Source: a virus
Reading direction: 5' to 3' (one strand)
Length of the DNA: 23,429 nt
Virus record (IMG/VR): IMGVR_UViG_3300012359_000571
Span: 1 to 23,429 of that record
Both the position numbers and the translations under genes were made by a program. Shown here piece after piece: positions 21,542 to 23,429 of the stretch. The notes under the pieces are model-generated. The model was not told the DNA's origin. It was given only the letters and a program-made list of their open reading frames with translations, and did not search any database. Each line of letters starts with the position of its first letter. Within the stretch, counting starts at the first letter, position 1.

Positions 21542-22828
21542 TCACACCCAGCCCTGCTCGGCATACCGGATCGGCCGGTTGAACGCGGCCGCCCTGCCCG
21601 GCTGTTCGTAGCAGACCGCCATCAATCCCAGCGCGTCGGCAGCATGGCTCGACCAGTCGTGCTCGGGGCCGAGCCCGATGTTGCGCGTCTCGTCCTTGCG
21701 TTCATGATAGAAGCCGAGCGCCTCGCGGCCGGGCTCGGTCGCCTCTTCATTGAACCAGAGCTGCGGGCCAAGCCGCCGCAGTGCCTCGATCCGCATCATC
21801 GCCGCACCCGGCCCCTGGTTCTTCACCGGAGGTTCGACCGTAAATCCGGCCTCGCGCAGATGATCGTCATACCGCTTGCCGGTGATGTTGTTGGCAGCGA
21901 TGCCGTCATGCGGCAGATACAGGATGGCGTTGCCGTAGCCGCGCGCGCGCAGCCAGTTGACGTGAAATGCCAACACCTGGCCGACGCTTTCGTAATAATC
22001 CAGAACACGAATCTCGCTGCCGACCCACTGCGCGATCCAGATCGTGAAGGCGTCCGCCGCGGCTCCCGCGCCGCCGATGTCGATGAAGGCGCGCAGTGGC
22101 AGCAGCGGATCCGCGGAGACTTTTCCGATCCGCCCCTGCGTACGCGCCTCCGACAAGAGTGAAGCGAAATAGGCGCCCTCGAAAGCACGCGCATACTCGC
22201 CTTCCCAGATGTGGTCGTAGCGCTCGGGATAGAGCTTTTGGTCGAGCAATCGCTCCTCCTCGAGCACATCCGGAAACCAGGGATTGTCGCGCCAGTTCGC
22301 CTTCACGACCGCGGCGCCATCCGGCCGGCGCCCGCGCAGGAAATCGTCGATCGCATCGCTCTTGCGCCGCGGATTCCAACTCGCCCACAACTCGGAATCC
22401 TTGGCGCGGATCGTCGGCCGCAGCAGCGCGAGGCTGCGCGCGCTCAACGATTGCGCCTCGTCGATCCAGGCAATGCGGAATCCTTCAAGTGACTTTATGG
22501 AATCGGCCGTGTGATCCTGAAGTCCGCGGAAGATGATCAGCCCGTCACCGGGCGTCTCGATCTTGTCGCTGAACAGCTTGAAGCCGTGGCCGAGACCGAG
22601 GCTCGCGATCTTGCCCTCGATCAGACGCTTGGAAGATTGCGCCAGCGTCCGCTGCGCCTCGCGGATGCACACCGCGAGCGTGCCGCGCTCGGCCTGGCAG
22701 GTCTCGACAAGAAGCTCGCCGAAGAAATGCGATTTTCCCGAGCCGCGCCCACCGTAAACGCCCTTGTAGCGCGCGGGTTGCAGCAGCGGCTCGAAGATCT
22801 TGGCTGTCGGAATTTTCAGGATGGACAT
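21542..22828 (-). CDS. terL: Terminase large subunit
   Basis: A 428-residue ATPase/nuclease that pumps DNA into the prohead through the portal and cuts it. Walker A is GGRGSGKSH (26-34), Walker B is GFRIAWIDEAQ (116-126), and the coupling motif is in LWASWNPRRKSD (about 168-179). The C-terminal nuclease domain begins at RAFIDIGGAGAAADAFTIW (about 233) and has its last acidic site in DWSSHAADALGLMA (near 402). The features fit the terminase_3 / PBSX-like family. Length is normal and no frameshift is seen. GAGG lies about eight bases before the ATG. It follows the small-terminase-like gene closely (15-base gap). An intact terminase beside a split portal is notable. Confidence 0.96.
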   Translation of the reverse strand: MSILKIPTAKIFEPLLQPARYKGVYGGRGSGKSHFFGELLVETCQAERGTLAVCIREAQRTLAQSSKRLIEGKIASLGLGHGFKLFSDKIETPGDGLIIFRGLQDHTADSIKSLEGFRIAWIDEAQSLSARSLALLRPTIRAKDSELWASWNPRRKSDAIDDFLRGRRPDGAAVVKANWRDNPWFPDVLEEERLLDQKLYPERYDHIWEGEYARAFEGAYFASLLSEARTQGRIGKVSADPLLPLRAFIDIGGAGAAADAFTIWIAQWVGSEIRVLDYYESVGQVLAFHVNWLRARGYGNAILYLPHDGIAANNITGKRYDDHLREAGFTVEPPVKNQGPGAAMMRIEALRRLGPQLWFNEEATEPGREALGFYHERKDETRNIGLGPEHDWSSHAADALGLMAVCYEQPGRAAAFNRPIRYAEQGWV

Positions 22829-22843
22829 CGCGGGCGCCTCTTC

Positions 22844-23182
22844 TCAAGCGATGGCGCCAGCGTCCTCGCCGTCAAAATGTTCCGGATGCACGATGATGCG
22901 TTCGATCCGGTGGATTAGTTGCAGCGCGCCGTCCTCGCCGTTCTCGATCGGCTGCGCCGCCTTGCCCCAGCCGCGGTCGAGGATGGCGTTCGCCGCAGAG
23001 ACGCGGGCAGCCGGCGTCGCATCGTCGGAGCGCATGACGCCGACGAGAACGCTGATGGCTGTCCTGGTATGACTGCGCGCCAGCGAGCGAATTTCGGTCA
23101 GCGTTCGCGCTTTTGACGCTTTCCTGGCAGTTGTCCGGCGGACCGGAACGCTCCCATGTTCGCATTCGAGATCGTCGCTCAA
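22844..23182 (-). CDS. Terminase-small-subunit-like protein
   Basis: A 112-residue protein from TTG 23182 (GGGAG about eight bases upstream); the frame is open to 23269, but the upstream codons overlap a small membrane peptide gene. The core TRTAISVLVGVMRSDDATPA followed by ARVSAANAILDRGWGK is a pattern common in short genes directly before large terminases in alphaproteobacterial phages, where they are often annotated as small terminases. The helical repeat would suit DNA binding. The basic N-terminus (RRTTARKASKARTLTEIR) supports this. No experimentally defined family is named here, so the call relies on position and pattern. Confidence 0.7.
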   Translation of the reverse strand: MSDDLECEHGSVPVRRTTARKASKARTLTEIRSLARSHTRTAISVLVGVMRSDDATPAARVSAANAILDRGWGKAAQPIENGEDGALQLIHRIERIIVHPEHFDGEDAGAIA

Positions 23183-23250
23183 GCAAATGTCTCCCACAAG
23201 GCAATCGCGATCAGACCCGCAGTCGCGAGCGATATCAGGTACGCCGTCAT
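23179..23250 (-). CDS. Tiny single-pass membrane peptide
   Basis: A 23-residue frame that reads MTAYLISLATAGLIAIALW plus four residues. One hydrophobic helix covers nearly the whole peptide. GGAG stands about five bases before its ATG, its ATG overlaps the preceding stop (ATGA), and its stop overlaps the TTG of the next gene (TTGA). These junctions are typical of real small genes in compact operons. The function is unknown; a small membrane helper is possible. Short frames can occur by chance, so confidence is moderate. Confidence 0.5.
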   Translation of the reverse strand: MTAYLISLATAGLIAIALWETFA

Positions 23251-23429
23251 CGTTTCTCCATAAAAACAAGAGTGCGGCAGATCGCGAGACGATGCGCGAT
23301 CGTTTCGGGCGCGAACCCTATCCCCGTGCATCCGGGGACCGCGGCGGCGCGGAGCGAGGGACTCGCGCCGCGGGCCGGCACGTTCGCGCGTGCTCGGCCA
23401 ATAAAGTGGGTCGGACGGCGGCGCGCCAT
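23247..23429 (-). CDS. Uncharacterised basic protein, start at window edge
   Basis: A 60-residue frame beginning with an ATG at the last base of the window. The composition is Arg/Ala/Pro-rich and the C-terminus (GIGFAPETIAHRLAICRTLV) is more protein-like. It ends in an ATGA overlap with the tiny membrane peptide gene. The true start may lie outside the window. No family is recognised, and the GC-rich upstream part could be noncoding. Confidence 0.35.
   Translation of the reverse strand: MARRRPTHFIGRARANVPARGASPSLRAAAVPGCTGIGFAPETIAHRLAICRTLVFMEKR

Noticed and set aside
1-23429. CRISPR arrays, tRNA or rRNA genes, transposases, integrase or attachment sites
   Set aside because: No regularly spaced repeats, cloverleaf-like segments, or recombinase-like proteins were recognised on either strand.

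Overview
The window is a GC-rich phage head-and-tail morphogenesis cluster from an alphaproteobacterium. The style of the proteins suggests the Bradyrhizobium/Rhodopseudomonas group, but no host gene is present to confirm this. No integrase, replication gene, tRNA or attachment site is visible, so a resident or decaying prophage and an intact phage cannot be told apart by flanks. Almost everything is on the minus strand and reads from high to low coordinates.

Phage backbone, in order of transcription: a terminase-small-subunit-like protein (22844-23182), the large terminase (21542-22828), a P22-type portal in two pieces (N-terminal part 18989-19582, C-terminal part 13355-15031), a small head protein (13063-13362), an SU10/DUF5309-type major capsid protein (5844-6806), and then an uninterrupted, tightly packed, partly overlapping run of completion, adaptor and tail genes (5775 down to 1). 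The run includes an SU10-type head-tail adaptor, a P22 gp10-like protein and fibre-like proteins. A hairpin with a TTCG loop and T-rich tail sits just after the capsid gene.

Accessory islands: three blocks interrupt the terminase-portal-capsid part and none interrupt the tail part. They lie between terminase and portal (19637-21450), inside the portal gene (15092-18878), and between the small head gene and capsid (7125-12942). Together they hold six members of a modular protein family, called P1 to P6 here: P1 7125-7694, P2 9422-9977, P3 10958-11833, P4 15092-16246, P5 17738-18501, P6 19637-20662. Their N-terminal domains differ (two M23 endopeptidases, one apparent permuted papain-fold enzyme, one Gly/Tyr-rich domain, two unrecognised). 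Most have Pro/Gly/Ser-rich linkers, and they share short C-terminal blocks: GL[PL]G[ML]I..[YS][LIM]R, FPLEALL..DR.RAL..W, R.G.W and FAGEPS.SI. P2 and P5 carry single-base frameshifts.

Most family genes lie next to a gene for a secreted or membrane protein, twice with an ATGA stop/start overlap (11833 and 18501). Working interpretation (inference): a set of envelope-directed hydrolases or toxins with partner or immunity proteins, carried in a phage structural operon and perhaps tagged for loading into its particle. The interrupted portal and frameshifts suggest the phage is decaying or has been repurposed.
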